In this document: in pieces, positions 7,602-15,987 of the stretch | How positions within the stretch are numbered: position 1 is the first letter of the stretch | Layout of the letters: every line of letters starts with the position of its first letter | Assembly (NCBI GenBank): GCA_016935695.1 | Contig: JAFGQL010000064.1 | Span: 1-64,000, forward strand | Source of the DNA: Spirochaetales bacterium | Lineage (GTDB): Bacteria > Spirochaetota > Spirochaetia > JC444 > Marispirochaetaceae | DNA: 64,000 nt | Direction of reading: 5' to 3' | Program-made: the position numbers and the translations under genes | Notes under the pieces: model-generated | Told to the model about the DNA's origin: nothing | Databases searched by the model: none | What the model saw: only the letters and a program-made list of their open reading frames with translations

Positions 7602-9818
7602 TTACAGGTACCTCAAACCCTTGAGGGAAAACAGGCGGGCCAGTGCGGCGGAGAATCCCTTGTTTTTTGCCTTTTCCGGAATTGATCGGCATAAGCTGGC
7701 CAGCCGTGTGTAGGAGTCATTGAAATTTCTTAGATGCAGTCTGAACCTCAGCTCATTGTACAGACCTGCAAATTCATTCATGTCCCGGATTCCTTCAAGA
7801 GTATCTGCATATTCCGTCAGGGTCTGGGAGTACCGCCGCGGGGGTTTTCCGTCGCGGATGAGTGATATCAGAAGGAGGCGTTCCGCTGCCCGGACGCCTG
7901 CTATCGACGGTGTGCGGATTTTTCTTTTAAGCATGAGTATTACAAACCCCTGGAGGATGTACAAAGCCGCGGTTCCGGCGACAATTCCCGTTACCAGGAT
8001 CTGGAAAAGCAGCCGCCAGGGCATTCGGAAGTTCTCTCCCCGTACCGTCTGTTCCGAAATGAGGGGGATGACCACCTCTCGTTCGTTCGCGTCGCCGCCG
8101 GGCGGAGGGGGTATTGCATAGTCGGTGGATTCGAAATCTATCCACCCCAGACCCGGCAGGTAAAACTGGGGCCAGGAATGGCGGTGGGCCGTCGTTACCA
8201 GAAACAGGTCCTGTATGGGGTATTTCTCCAGCGGGGGCATGTTCTGTTTGAGATTGTACAGGCCAAAGAGGTGAGAACGGGTCTGAAGCCCTGAGCTGGC
8301 CAGATAGCCTGTAACCACCCGGGACGGAACCCCGGCGAGCCGGCCCAGGAGGGCTGCGGCGTTGGAAAACTCTGTGCAGTCGCCGGTCTTTGTGACCAGA
8401 AGGAAATCCCGGATGAAGGCCACCGATGTGTCTTCCTTGAAGCCCAGGTTGTACTGATGCTCCTTGAATGACATGAGGATGTTCAGGACCTTTTCCCCCG
8501 GGGATTCCGATCCGTCGAGAATCCCGGCAAGATAGGCTTTAAGTTCTTTTTCTGTTGCTTCGTCCAGAGGAACAGCCAGGTCCCCGGCATACTCGGTGCG
8601 TTCTTTGTCGGACAGTTCCGGGACTTGTGTCCAGTCCCAGCGGTCTGCTATTGAAATTTCCGATACGCTTTCATAGGAATAATTGAAGGGATGGTAGCGG
8701 GTGTTGAACACAAGGGGTGCCGCTTTCACAGGATAATATGCAAGAACCCGTTCCCGTCGGACAGAGAACACGGCCACGTCAGTGGGCAGCCGGCGGGTGT
8801 CCTCGAGGCCCAATGGGTTTTCCCAGGTTTCTACAAAGCGGGTGAATACCAGCTCGTTAAGAGGGTTGTCTGCGGAAGGGTAAAACCCTTCCCGGCTATC
8901 AAACCGGTCCTTGTAATCATCGGCGAGGTATACAGGATCCTGTTTGCTGGCGACCACCATGACGGCGTACTGCTTGTCGATTCCCGTTCCCCCTCCGGTT
9001 TGTTCTCCCCACTGGTCCGACGGGATGCCTGAGAGGCCGGGTTCGCCGTTTCGTCCCCGACGGGTTTCAAGCCCTTCATTACCTCTGATGCTGCCTCCGG
9101 GATCGCGGTTGGGGTTGCCGTCAATGGGGCTGGGGTCGGGCTCTGCCTTGTTGAACAGCTGATTGAACACAACTGAATGTTCAATATAATCAGGGCTGAC
9201 CAGCAGGGCCGATACCAGGAGGACGGGGACGATGACCAGCAGTAATATGAGGTAGTCCCGGAGAGGCTTTCGGCCCTGGCCGTTTCCTTCCCTTGCCCTG
9301 TGTTCCGTGGCTGATGCGCGGTAGAGTACCAGGATATGGGCGGCGAGGGCTCCGAGGGCGATGAACAGGAGCACCCTGGTAAACCCTTCGTGGGTTCTGG
9401 CGATCTGTTCGGAACCTCTGGTGAAGTTGATCAGCCGGACATAGATGCCCGCGGTGAACAACACTTCCAGGGCGGAAACCGAAAACCACTTGAAGCGGAA
9501 CAGTGCCAGCGTCAGGAGATAGGCACCTGCTCCGTACCCGATAAACTTCCAGGGAGCGGCTCCCATTCCTGCGAAAAACAGGGTGGTGACTGCCGTGATG
9601 GCTGCAGCCGACACAAGTGATACCTTGAGGGTCATCCCGGTCCCTGTGCGTAGTGTGCGCCGGGATGGCAGGTAACCGAAGACCGCCATTACGGGAATAA
9701 GAATAAAATACAGTACGATTCCCGCCGTATCGTAGGAGACCGCGATTCCCTTATGAAACAATACCGCCGATACCGCGGTAAAATACAGTAAAAGCCGTGA
9801 TAAAAATACTGCTATCAT
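7602..9818 (-). CDS. Transglutaminase-like membrane protein (TgpA-like, DUF4129 tail)
   Basis: A 738-residue protein. About six to seven transmembrane segments fill residues 1-215, followed by a periplasmic linker and a transglutaminase-like core with the catalytic series C481 (TGDCTEFS), H545 (TAHRHSW) and an Asp in GWIDFES. A further TM segment lies near 615-635, then a cytoplasmic DUF4129-like tail of about 100 residues. This matches the TgpA architecture. It sits between DUF58 and PQQ-lipoprotein genes downstream of a MoxR ATPase, the usual context for this family. Family members are thought to act on periplasmic protein or peptide substrates; the substrate here is unknown. Confidence 0.88.
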   Translation of the reverse strand: MIAVFLSRLLLYFTAVSAVLFHKGIAVSYDTAGIVLYFILIPVMAVFGYLPSRRTLRTGTGMTLKVSLVSAAAITAVTTLFFAGMGAAPWKFIGYGAGAYLLTLALFRFKWFSVSALEVLFTAGIYVRLINFTRGSEQIARTHEGFTRVLLFIALGALAAHILVLYRASATEHRAREGNGQGRKPLRDYLILLLVIVPVLLVSALLVSPDYIEHSVVFNQLFNKAEPDPSPIDGNPNRDPGGSIRGNEGLETRRGRNGEPGLSGIPSDQWGEQTGGGTGIDKQYAVMVVASKQDPVYLADDYKDRFDSREGFYPSADNPLNELVFTRFVETWENPLGLEDTRRLPTDVAVFSVRRERVLAYYPVKAAPLVFNTRYHPFNYSYESVSEISIADRWDWTQVPELSDKERTEYAGDLAVPLDEATEKELKAYLAGILDGSESPGEKVLNILMSFKEHQYNLGFKEDTSVAFIRDFLLVTKTGDCTEFSNAAALLGRLAGVPSRVVTGYLASSGLQTRSHLFGLYNLKQNMPPLEKYPIQDLFLVTTAHRHSWPQFYLPGLGWIDFESTDYAIPPPPGGDANEREVVIPLISEQTVRGENFRMPWRLLFQILVTGIVAGTAALYILQGFVILMLKRKIRTPSIAGVRAAERLLLISLIRDGKPPRRYSQTLTEYADTLEGIRDMNEFAGLYNELRFRLHLRNFNDSYTRLASLCRSIPEKAKNKGFSAALARLFSLKGLRYL

Positions 9819-9849
9819 ATGCCTGCCGTGTTTGTATCCTTTTCTCGCG

Positions 9850-11259
9850 CTAATCGCCGCCGGCCAGCGCGGTGTTCACATGCAGCACCTGGGCGCTGCC
9901 TTTGGAAAATCCCGTCTGTGGATTGAAGCTTCTCTCTCCCCGCTGTGTATTCTTCGGGGTGTGCATGAAAGGTCTCGGGTCGCACAACCACGGAAATGGT
10001 ATGTCCCTGCCGGTAATCCGGGGGAGAAGGACGGCGTCGATGCTCCCCGAGGTGTGTCTTTTATTTTCCAGGGGTGTTTCCGCGGCAGTGCTGTTTTTTG
10101 CAGCGGGTGGCAGGGACAGGTGCCGGTGGAAAGTAATGCCGGGGTACGTCCTCTCCAGAGAAGACAGCCCTGGATCGAACCATGGTGCGAAAAGGTAGAC
10201 ATTGCCTTCGGTTATTCCCGCCTCTGCCAGTTCACCGGGGAAAGGGGCGGCTTTCCTGCAGGGCAGTCCCGCGAGGAAGGCTGCAAATGCGGTGAACTCG
10301 TCATCGGCGTCCAGCTGAAACTCTTCTCCTCCGGCGATTATCCGGAAGCGGTAATCGGGATGCTCAGCCCGCACTGCGGTAAGAAAGGTCATGACCCAGC
10401 TTTTTATCAGGTCTGCGTGAAGGACATTCTCAAGGCGGGGGAAATCAACCCGGTCATGAATACGTACCCAGACTGTCAGAACGTGGGTTTTTTCTTCCGC
10501 CACAGGAGAAATACGGGTGAAGAGTTTATCCCCGCGGCTGGAGGCTTTCCAGTTGATGTCCCTGAAACGGTCGCCTGGAACATAATCCCGCATATAATAG
10601 CGTTCGATATCGCTTGCTTTCATTTTTGTCTGTTCCTCGGCTCCCTGGGTCGCAGAATGGTAGCGGATGCCGGTTCCCAGACGTCCCGGCAGTACAGGTA
10701 TCTGGCGGGTGTGGACATCGAGGGCCTGGGAGCGTGTCAGCCCGAAAAAATCCCGTACCGCGAGCCGGGCGGTGACATTCAGTTCTCCTGAAAGGGGAAT
10801 ATCCAATGGTGTGGGAATTACTGTGCTTTCTGCATGTGCTGATGATGAGTAATCCCGGAAGATGTACAAAAGCCGTATGTTTTTTTGTGAAAGGATACCC
10901 GTGATTTCGGCGTGGAGCCGAAAGAAGGGAAAAGTGTAAAAACCCCGGATTTCCATGGCATGGCCATGGCGGACCAGGGACCTTGAGCTGAAAACAGTTC
11001 CCGCGGTATTCCAGGTAACTTCTTTCATGTTAAGCCGTGCGCCCTGGATCCGTGACACAATGGCCAGGACCAGAGATAAAAGCAGAGCAGTAACAGACAG
11101 CAGGTATCCATAGGGGTTGCGCACTGCGTAAGAGTAACCCAGCAGATACAGGGAACCCGTGACTACCGCCGTTCCGGTAAGGGTCAGAGGCCAGCGTTTC
11201 CTGAAACCCGCTGAAAGGGCCCCGATCAGCTTTAGCTGCGTTTTCCATTGACCGTTCAT
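9850..11259 (-). CDS. DUF58 family protein
   Basis: A 469-residue protein with two TM segments near residues 20-65. The DUF58 signature is present around residues 212-240 (RDYVPGDRFRDINWKAS then a K-L-F-T-R segment). A von Willebrand-like fold follows in the C-terminal half. DUF58 proteins accompany MoxR AAA ATPases and are thought to be their membrane partner or client. It starts 17 bases after the MoxR stop and ends 31 bases before the transglutaminase-like gene, so the three are one operon. The last 60 residues are Pro/Arg-rich and not recognisably conserved. Confidence 0.88.
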   Translation of the reverse strand: MNGQWKTQLKLIGALSAGFRKRWPLTLTGTAVVTGSLYLLGYSYAVRNPYGYLLSVTALLLSLVLAIVSRIQGARLNMKEVTWNTAGTVFSSRSLVRHGHAMEIRGFYTFPFFRLHAEITGILSQKNIRLLYIFRDYSSSAHAESTVIPTPLDIPLSGELNVTARLAVRDFFGLTRSQALDVHTRQIPVLPGRLGTGIRYHSATQGAEEQTKMKASDIERYYMRDYVPGDRFRDINWKASSRGDKLFTRISPVAEEKTHVLTVWVRIHDRVDFPRLENVLHADLIKSWVMTFLTAVRAEHPDYRFRIIAGGEEFQLDADDEFTAFAAFLAGLPCRKAAPFPGELAEAGITEGNVYLFAPWFDPGLSSLERTYPGITFHRHLSLPPAAKNSTAAETPLENKRHTSGSIDAVLLPRITGRDIPFPWLCDPRPFMHTPKNTQRGERSFNPQTGFSKGSAQVLHVNTALAGGD

Positions 11260-11276
11260 ACGCTTTCCTGCCGCGG

Positions 11277-12287
11277 TCAGTCTTTTGAACGCTTTCTGCC
11301 GTCTACAGGAACTGATGTGAGTATTCCTTTAAGAATGTCGGCGGCAGAATCCTCAGGGTCCTGTAGCTGGAGGCGGTGGGCTACCGCGGATATGAATATT
11401 TCCTTTATGATATCCGGGGTCACGAAATCACTGCCCCGCAGGAGGCACAGTGCCCTTGCCAGCCGTGAAAGCTTGACCCCCGTCCGGGGGCTGGCGCCGA
11501 CGACAATGTCGGGATGGTTTCTTGTTGCCCGCACCAGGGCGACAATATAGTCGACCACATCATCATGAATGGTGACGGAATCGACCATTTCCTGCCATTT
11601 GAGCAGGGTAGAATAGGGAATGACCGGCCCGAAGGACTTCCATCCGTCAGCGCGTCCGTGCTGTTTTACGATTTCCTTCTCGTTGTCATGATCAGGGAAG
11701 CCCATTGATAATTGCAGCATGAAACGGTCCAGCTGAGGTGCCGGGAGGGGAAAGAGGTGCGCGCCTTTCAGGTTCATTGTCGCAATAATGAAAAACGGCG
11801 AGGGCAGACTGTACGTTTTACCTTCTATACTGACCGACTGTTCCTCCATGGCCTGGAAGAACGACCCCTGTGTCTTCGGGGTCAGGAGATTTATTTCATC
11901 GCAGAGAACGAAATGGGCAAAAATGGGACCTTTATTAAAGGCCAGTTCGCCTGAATGACCGAGGATGCGCGTATAGCCGATGATGTCCTGGGGCAGCAGG
12001 TCTACCGTACACTGTACGCGGCTGAATGCTTCAATGGCGATGCCCTCTTTTGAGACAGACGATCGGTCCCACTCAATGGACCCTGCAAGGGCCCGGGCCA
12101 GAGACGTCTTGCCCACACCGTGGGAGTCGGCGAGGATGACATGGCCGCCTGCAATTTTAGAGGCAAGAAGATATTCAAGCTTGATCCTGTCCATAAAAAT
12201 GACTTTAAGAATGTTTGACTGGAGAATATCGACTTCCCGGGGAATAGCCTGAATACCGGCTGTGCTTGTTTCCTGTATGCTGCTCAC
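11277..12287 (-). CDS. MoxR family AAA+ ATPase
   Basis: A 336-residue AAA+ protein. Walker A is in ADSHGVGKTSLA (about residues 52-63), Walker B in FVLCDEIN, followed by the MoxR-typical segment with QGSFFQAMEEQ and TMNLKGAHLFPLPAPQLDRF. The start is a GTG at 12287 with AGAGGAAC about 6 bases upstream. It is the first gene of a minus-strand operon with DUF58, transglutaminase-like, PQQ-lipoprotein and possibly CDF genes. MoxR ATPases act as chaperone-like remodelling factors with a DUF58/VWA partner. It is divergent from gap, with a 266-base intergenic region between them. Confidence 0.93.
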   Translation of the reverse strand: MSSIQETSTAGIQAIPREVDILQSNILKVIFMDRIKLEYLLASKIAGGHVILADSHGVGKTSLARALAGSIEWDRSSVSKEGIAIEAFSRVQCTVDLLPQDIIGYTRILGHSGELAFNKGPIFAHFVLCDEINLLTPKTQGSFFQAMEEQSVSIEGKTYSLPSPFFIIATMNLKGAHLFPLPAPQLDRFMLQLSMGFPDHDNEKEIVKQHGRADGWKSFGPVIPYSTLLKWQEMVDSVTIHDDVVDYIVALVRATRNHPDIVVGASPRTGVKLSRLARALCLLRGSDFVTPDIIKEIFISAVAHRLQLQDPEDSAADILKGILTSVPVDGRKRSKD

Positions 12288-12436
12288 GGGGGTTCCTCTT
12301 TTTCAATATAGTAGGTGATATGCCCAACGCCCTGGAAACCGGGCCGGGCACATCCGTCTGATAAATATACACTCTCTGGAGGGTGTCTGGAAGGGTTTTC
12401 CCCTGATTGTTTGCTGAAAGGCTTCAGGATGTGTAT

Positions 12437-12463
12437 TATGAATACAATATGAATAATTATTCA
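12437..12463. promoter_or_regulatory. Half-site cluster and 14-bp palindrome upstream of gap
   Basis: TATGAATA occurs at 12437-12444 and 12448-12455, 11 bases apart (one helical turn). The second copy forms a perfect 14-base palindrome TGAATAATTATTCA at 12450-12463. The cluster ends 17 bases before the gap -35 box, a typical activator or repressor position. The cognate protein is unknown. Confidence 0.5.
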
Positions 12464-12480
12464 AAATTGGGGCACAAGTA

Positions 12481-12509
12481 TTGAGTAAGGACACCGATAT
12501 CACTATACT
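12481..12509 (+). promoter_or_regulatory. Sigma-70-type promoter of gap
   Basis: TTGAGT (12481-12486) and TATACT (12504-12509) are separated by exactly 17 bases. The gap ATG follows 44 bases after the -10 box with GGAGG just before it. This is the best vegetative promoter match I found in the window. Confidence 0.75.
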
Positions 12510-12553
12510 TTCTGCGTATACGACAAATAAATTATTTTCCACGGAGGATATAC

Positions 12554-13582
12554 ATGGGAAAAATACGTGTAGCATTTAATGGAATGGGACGGATTGGTAA
12601 GAACGTTATGCGCGTGATTACCTCCGAACTCAATGACAAAATCGAGATCGTTGCAGGAAACGACCTTGTAAGCGCAAAGGAAATCGCCGCGAGTCTCCCC
12701 AAGGACTCTATTCACGGCAAGTTCCCCGTCGAAGTAAAATTGATCAGTGACAATGTGATCCAGATAGGCGAGCACAAGGTTACCGTGTACGCGGAAAAAG
12801 ACGCGAACAATATTCCCTGGGCAAAGCATGATGTTGACGTGGTTCTTGAATGTACCGGGTTTTACCTGAGCACAGAAAAGGCAATGGCCCATATTAACGC
12901 AGGAGCGAAGAAAGTCATCGTTTCCGCACCCTGTAAGGATGATACAAAAACCGTCGTTATCGGCGTAAATCATGAATCTCTTACCGCAAGCGACAAGATC
13001 ATATCCAATGCTTCCTGTACCACCAACTGTCTTGCTCCCCTTACCAAGGCCGTTGACATGAGTTTTAAGGTTATTTCCGGTCTTATGTGTACTACTCACG
13101 CGGCGACATCTACCCAGCGTGTACAGGATTTCTTTGGCGGCGGCAAGAACCGCGCTACCGGCAATAACATTATCCCTGCATCTACCGGTGCAGCAATTGC
13201 AGTGGGAAAGGTTCTTCCCCATTTGAACGGCAAGCTGAACGGAACCGCTTTGCGGGTTCCTACCGATACGGGTTCTGTTGTTGAGGTTGTGTACCTTCTC
13301 GAAGGCGTTCATTCAAAGGACGACATTTTAGCCAAGGTTGCTGAAAACGCGAAAAAGATTAATGCAAGCTCTATGATGGGCAAGGTTCTTGACGTGAGCG
13401 ATTACTATGAGTGTTCCCGCGACTGTGTGGGCGAACCCTGGAGCTCTATGTTCATTCCCGGAAACACCCAGGTGGTTGAATCTGCCGGAAATACCATGGT
13501 GAAAATGACTTCTTTCTATGACAACGAAATGGGATACTCCACCAGAATGGCGGAACTTGCCCAGATTTTTGCTGCTATTTAA
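12554..13582 (+). CDS. gap: Glyceraldehyde-3-phosphate dehydrogenase (divergent type I)
   Basis: A 342-residue enzyme converting glyceraldehyde-3-phosphate to 1,3-bisphosphoglycerate with NAD(P). The Rossmann start is NGMGRIGKN, the catalytic Cys155 lies in SNASCTTNCLAP, and STGAA and DNEMGYSTR segments are in place. It departs from usual type I sequences: the catalytic His region reads TTHAATSTQRVQD rather than HxYTxxQ-like, the usual RVPT-PNVSVVDL segment reads RVPTDTGSVVEV, and GND replaces the usual xND at the nucleotide-binding acidic position. It is a single-gene unit with its own promoter and a strong terminator. Full length and intact, so probably an active enzyme of a diverged branch. 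Confidence 0.95.
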   Translation: MGKIRVAFNGMGRIGKNVMRVITSELNDKIEIVAGNDLVSAKEIAASLPKDSIHGKFPVEVKLISDNVIQIGEHKVTVYAEKDANNIPWAKHDVDVVLECTGFYLSTEKAMAHINAGAKKVIVSAPCKDDTKTVVIGVNHESLTASDKIISNASCTTNCLAPLTKAVDMSFKVISGLMCTTHAATSTQRVQDFFGGGKNRATGNNIIPASTGAAIAVGKVLPHLNGKLNGTALRVPTDTGSVVEVVYLLEGVHSKDDILAKVAENAKKINASSMMGKVLDVSDYYECSRDCVGEPWSSMFIPGNTQVVESAGNTMVKMTSFYDNEMGYSTRMAELAQIFAAI

Positions 13583-13602
13583 GGACAGTCTTGTTCTTGT
13601 AT

Positions 13603-13628
13603 AAACCGCCGGAAACGGCGGTTTTTTT
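13603..13628 (+). terminator. Rho-independent terminator of gap
   Basis: A 9-base perfect stem AAACCGCCG / CGGCGGTTT closes a GAAA tetraloop and is followed by a run of T. It begins 20 bases after the gap stop and overlaps the end region of the convergent pbpC gene. Confidence 0.92.
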
Positions 13629-15987
13629 ATTGCCTCATTACTACTGAAATGTCCCTGGACACCGATCTGCCGTAATCATCCACGACACTGATAACATGCC
13701 GCCCGGGAACCAGGTTCCACCATACCGGAGTTTTGGGATCAGCCCGGCCGATGAAGCTGTCATTGATAAACCAGTACAATTCTCCCACATCGGGATCTGC
13801 GTTGGCGATAAGCGCCAGGTCGTTGTATTCTCCTGTTTCGAAGCGTTTGACATATTCAATACGCTCCCGGGGCGACACAATTTCCGGCGGGTTACCGGCA
13901 AGACCGATGGGTTTTTCCAGAGGGTCGAACATGGGAGGCGTCCTTCTGGGAAGCCCGGCTTTCTTAAACAATTTCAGAAGGTTTGTTGGCCAGAATTCAA
14001 CCACCTCTTTTCGAATGCCCGGTCCTGAGCGTCTCAGGGTTTGATAACCGGTCCTTGTATCAATGGTAATGTGCCTGCAGACTGAGCATTTTTCTATTGG
14101 AGATACGCCGGGTATGAACCAGGTGGACACTGTTTCCTCGCAGTACTTGTTTGGGATGTGCCCGGAGGCGGCGCATACATCGGTAAGCTGCAGTTCTTTG
14201 GGAATTTCTTTGTGAACACGGCCAGTGTCAGCCTGAGACCGCAGATAATCCGCTATTTCAAAAAGAAGAGGTGATGCCAGGTACCTGCCGTTGAAGGCCG
14301 GGTTACCGTAGCCGTCGAAGTTTCCCAGCCACACCAGGAGGATGTAGCGGTCAAAAATACCGACCGACCAGCAGTCCTTAAAACCGATGGATGTCCCTGT
14401 CTTATAGGCAACCGGGTTTTCAATGTCTTTCGCGTAGGGGATGGAGCTGTAGCTCGGCCGGGGATTCTCCTGAAGCATGCCAAGAGTCAAGTAGCTGCTG
14501 GCGGCACCGAGAATACGGATGTGGCTGTCATCCTGTGTTTCCGGTTCATCGATAAGAACTTTCAGGGGGTAGCAGTATCCTTCGTTTGCCAGGGTGCCGT
14601 ACATGACACCTATATCCATCATGGACAGTTCGGCGCCTCCTAACACGATGGAAAGGCCGTAATGGTCCCTGTCGAAAGGAAGATTAATACCGGCAGAGAG
14701 AATGAAGTCGTACAGGTCAGGGTTTTGTATGCGGCTGGCGAGATAGACCGCAGGTACGTTCCTGCTGGTTATGAGGGCGTTTTTTGCACGTATTGGCCCG
14801 TGGAAATCACTTTGGTAATTATCCGGCGTGTATTCGGAAAAACTGGTGGGAGCGTCAATGAGGGTCGTCATTGGGTGAATGAGGCCTTGCTCCATGGCCA
14901 GAGCATAGATAAACGGTTTCAGCGTTGACCCCGGCGACCGCAGGGCTGTTGTTCCGTTCACCTGGCCCTGTATCTCATTGTTAAAGTAGTCTGCAGAACC
15001 GATCATTGCAAGAATTTCCATGGTGGTGTAATCGATCAACATGGCGGAAGCGTTCCGGACCCCTTCAGCCGATTTTCTTCCCACATAGCGCTGTACCAGA
15101 GTTTCAAGACTGTGTTGAAGATCCAGATCGAGGGTCGAGGTGATATCACGGGAGTCCGGGTATTCAGACAGGAGGTAATCGGTAAAATGGGGGGATTCAA
15201 AGGGCAGATGATAATTGATGTCCACCGGCAGCGCGATGTTCGCGTGTGTTGATTCGTCGGCACCGTACCGGTCTTCCCATGTTGTGAACAGCCGTTGACG
15301 GGCCTTTGCCAGCTGCCTGCTTTCATTGAATTTATCCAATGACCGGTCAACAGGGTTCTGTGGAACCACGGCTAAGAGGAGGGCTTCTTCCAGGGTCAGG
15401 TCACCGACATTCTTACCGAAGCAGATCAGCGCGGCTGCAGGAAACCCCTCAATGTTTCCTCCGCAGGGAACAATGTTCAGGTAGGTCTCAAGAATGGTGC
15501 GTTTGCTTGTTGTTACCTCAAGCCACAGGGCCCTCAGTATCTGGGCCAGCTTTCCCGGGACAGTGCTTGTGTTCATTCTGTATAAAAGTCGCACTGTTTG
15601 CATGGTGATGGTGGAGCCTCCTATGCGCCTGTCCCGTTTGACATAGGTGGCATGGACCGCCCGGATCAGTGAGCCCGGGTTCACGCCGGGATGGAGGTAA
15701 AAATGGCGGTCCTCCTGGAGCAGTATCGCTTTTAGAAGTTCAGGTGAATGCCGGTCAATTCCGGTATAAATACGGTATTTCTCATCCCTGGACAGGGTTA
15801 TCCTGAGTATTTTCCCGGTCCGCTCCTTCAGGACTGTGGAGTAAGTCCACGGTGAAAGGGGAGAAGGCCCGATGTCCGGATCAACAGCCCACAGAACGAA
15901 AAAGAGGATGAAAGGAAAGGCGAAAAGGACTGTCATGACAGTCCTTTTCCTTGTGTAAAAAAAGCGTATTGCCTCGTGGTTACTCAA
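13627..15987 (-). CDS. pbpC: Penicillin-binding protein 1C (bifunctional glycosyltransferase/transpeptidase)
   Basis: About 786 residues. An N-terminal TM segment is followed by a GT51 glycosyltransferase domain (catalytic region QEDRHFYLHPGV, then GGSTITMQ). The transpeptidase domain has SxxK in GSTLKPF, SRN in TSRNVPA and KTG in YKTGTSIG. The C-terminal BiPBP_C-like domain contains several Cys residues (CAASGHIPNKYC, CSVC). It polymerises and cross-links periplasmic peptidoglycan. The TTG at 15987 overlaps the macroglobulin stop by 8 bases with GGAG upstream; an ATG at 16047 would need a 68-base overlap without a ribosome-binding site, and an ATG at 15936 is also possible. It follows the alpha-2-macroglobulin gene, the conserved pairing seen for YfhM-PbpC. 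Confidence 0.93.
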   Translation of the reverse strand: MSNHEAIRFFYTRKRTVMTVLFAFPFILFFVLWAVDPDIGPSPLSPWTYSTVLKERTGKILRITLSRDEKYRIYTGIDRHSPELLKAILLQEDRHFYLHPGVNPGSLIRAVHATYVKRDRRIGGSTITMQTVRLLYRMNTSTVPGKLAQILRALWLEVTTSKRTILETYLNIVPCGGNIEGFPAAALICFGKNVGDLTLEEALLLAVVPQNPVDRSLDKFNESRQLAKARQRLFTTWEDRYGADESTHANIALPVDINYHLPFESPHFTDYLLSEYPDSRDITSTLDLDLQHSLETLVQRYVGRKSAEGVRNASAMLIDYTTMEILAMIGSADYFNNEIQGQVNGTTALRSPGSTLKPFIYALAMEQGLIHPMTTLIDAPTSFSEYTPDNYQSDFHGPIRAKNALITSRNVPAVYLASRIQNPDLYDFILSAGINLPFDRDHYGLSIVLGGAELSMMDIGVMYGTLANEGYCYPLKVLIDEPETQDDSHIRILGAASSYLTLGMLQENPRPSYSSIPYAKDIENPVAYKTGTSIGFKDCWSVGIFDRYILLVWLGNFDGYGNPAFNGRYLASPLLFEIADYLRSQADTGRVHKEIPKELQLTDVCAASGHIPNKYCEETVSTWFIPGVSPIEKCSVCRHITIDTRTGYQTLRRSGPGIRKEVVEFWPTNLLKLFKKAGLPRRTPPMFDPLEKPIGLAGNPPEIVSPRERIEYVKRFETGEYNDLALIANADPDVGELYWFINDSFIGRADPKTPVWWNLVPGRHVISVVDDYGRSVSRDISVVMRQ

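Noticed and set aside
9832-10791. A 319-codon plus-strand open frame
   Set aside because: Antisense to the DUF58 gene, which carries the family signature.
12450-12463. The palindrome upstream of gap as a Rex operator
   Set aside because: Arms are TGAA/TTCA with a 6-base centre and lack the TGTGAA-N4-TTCACA pattern seen at 52090.
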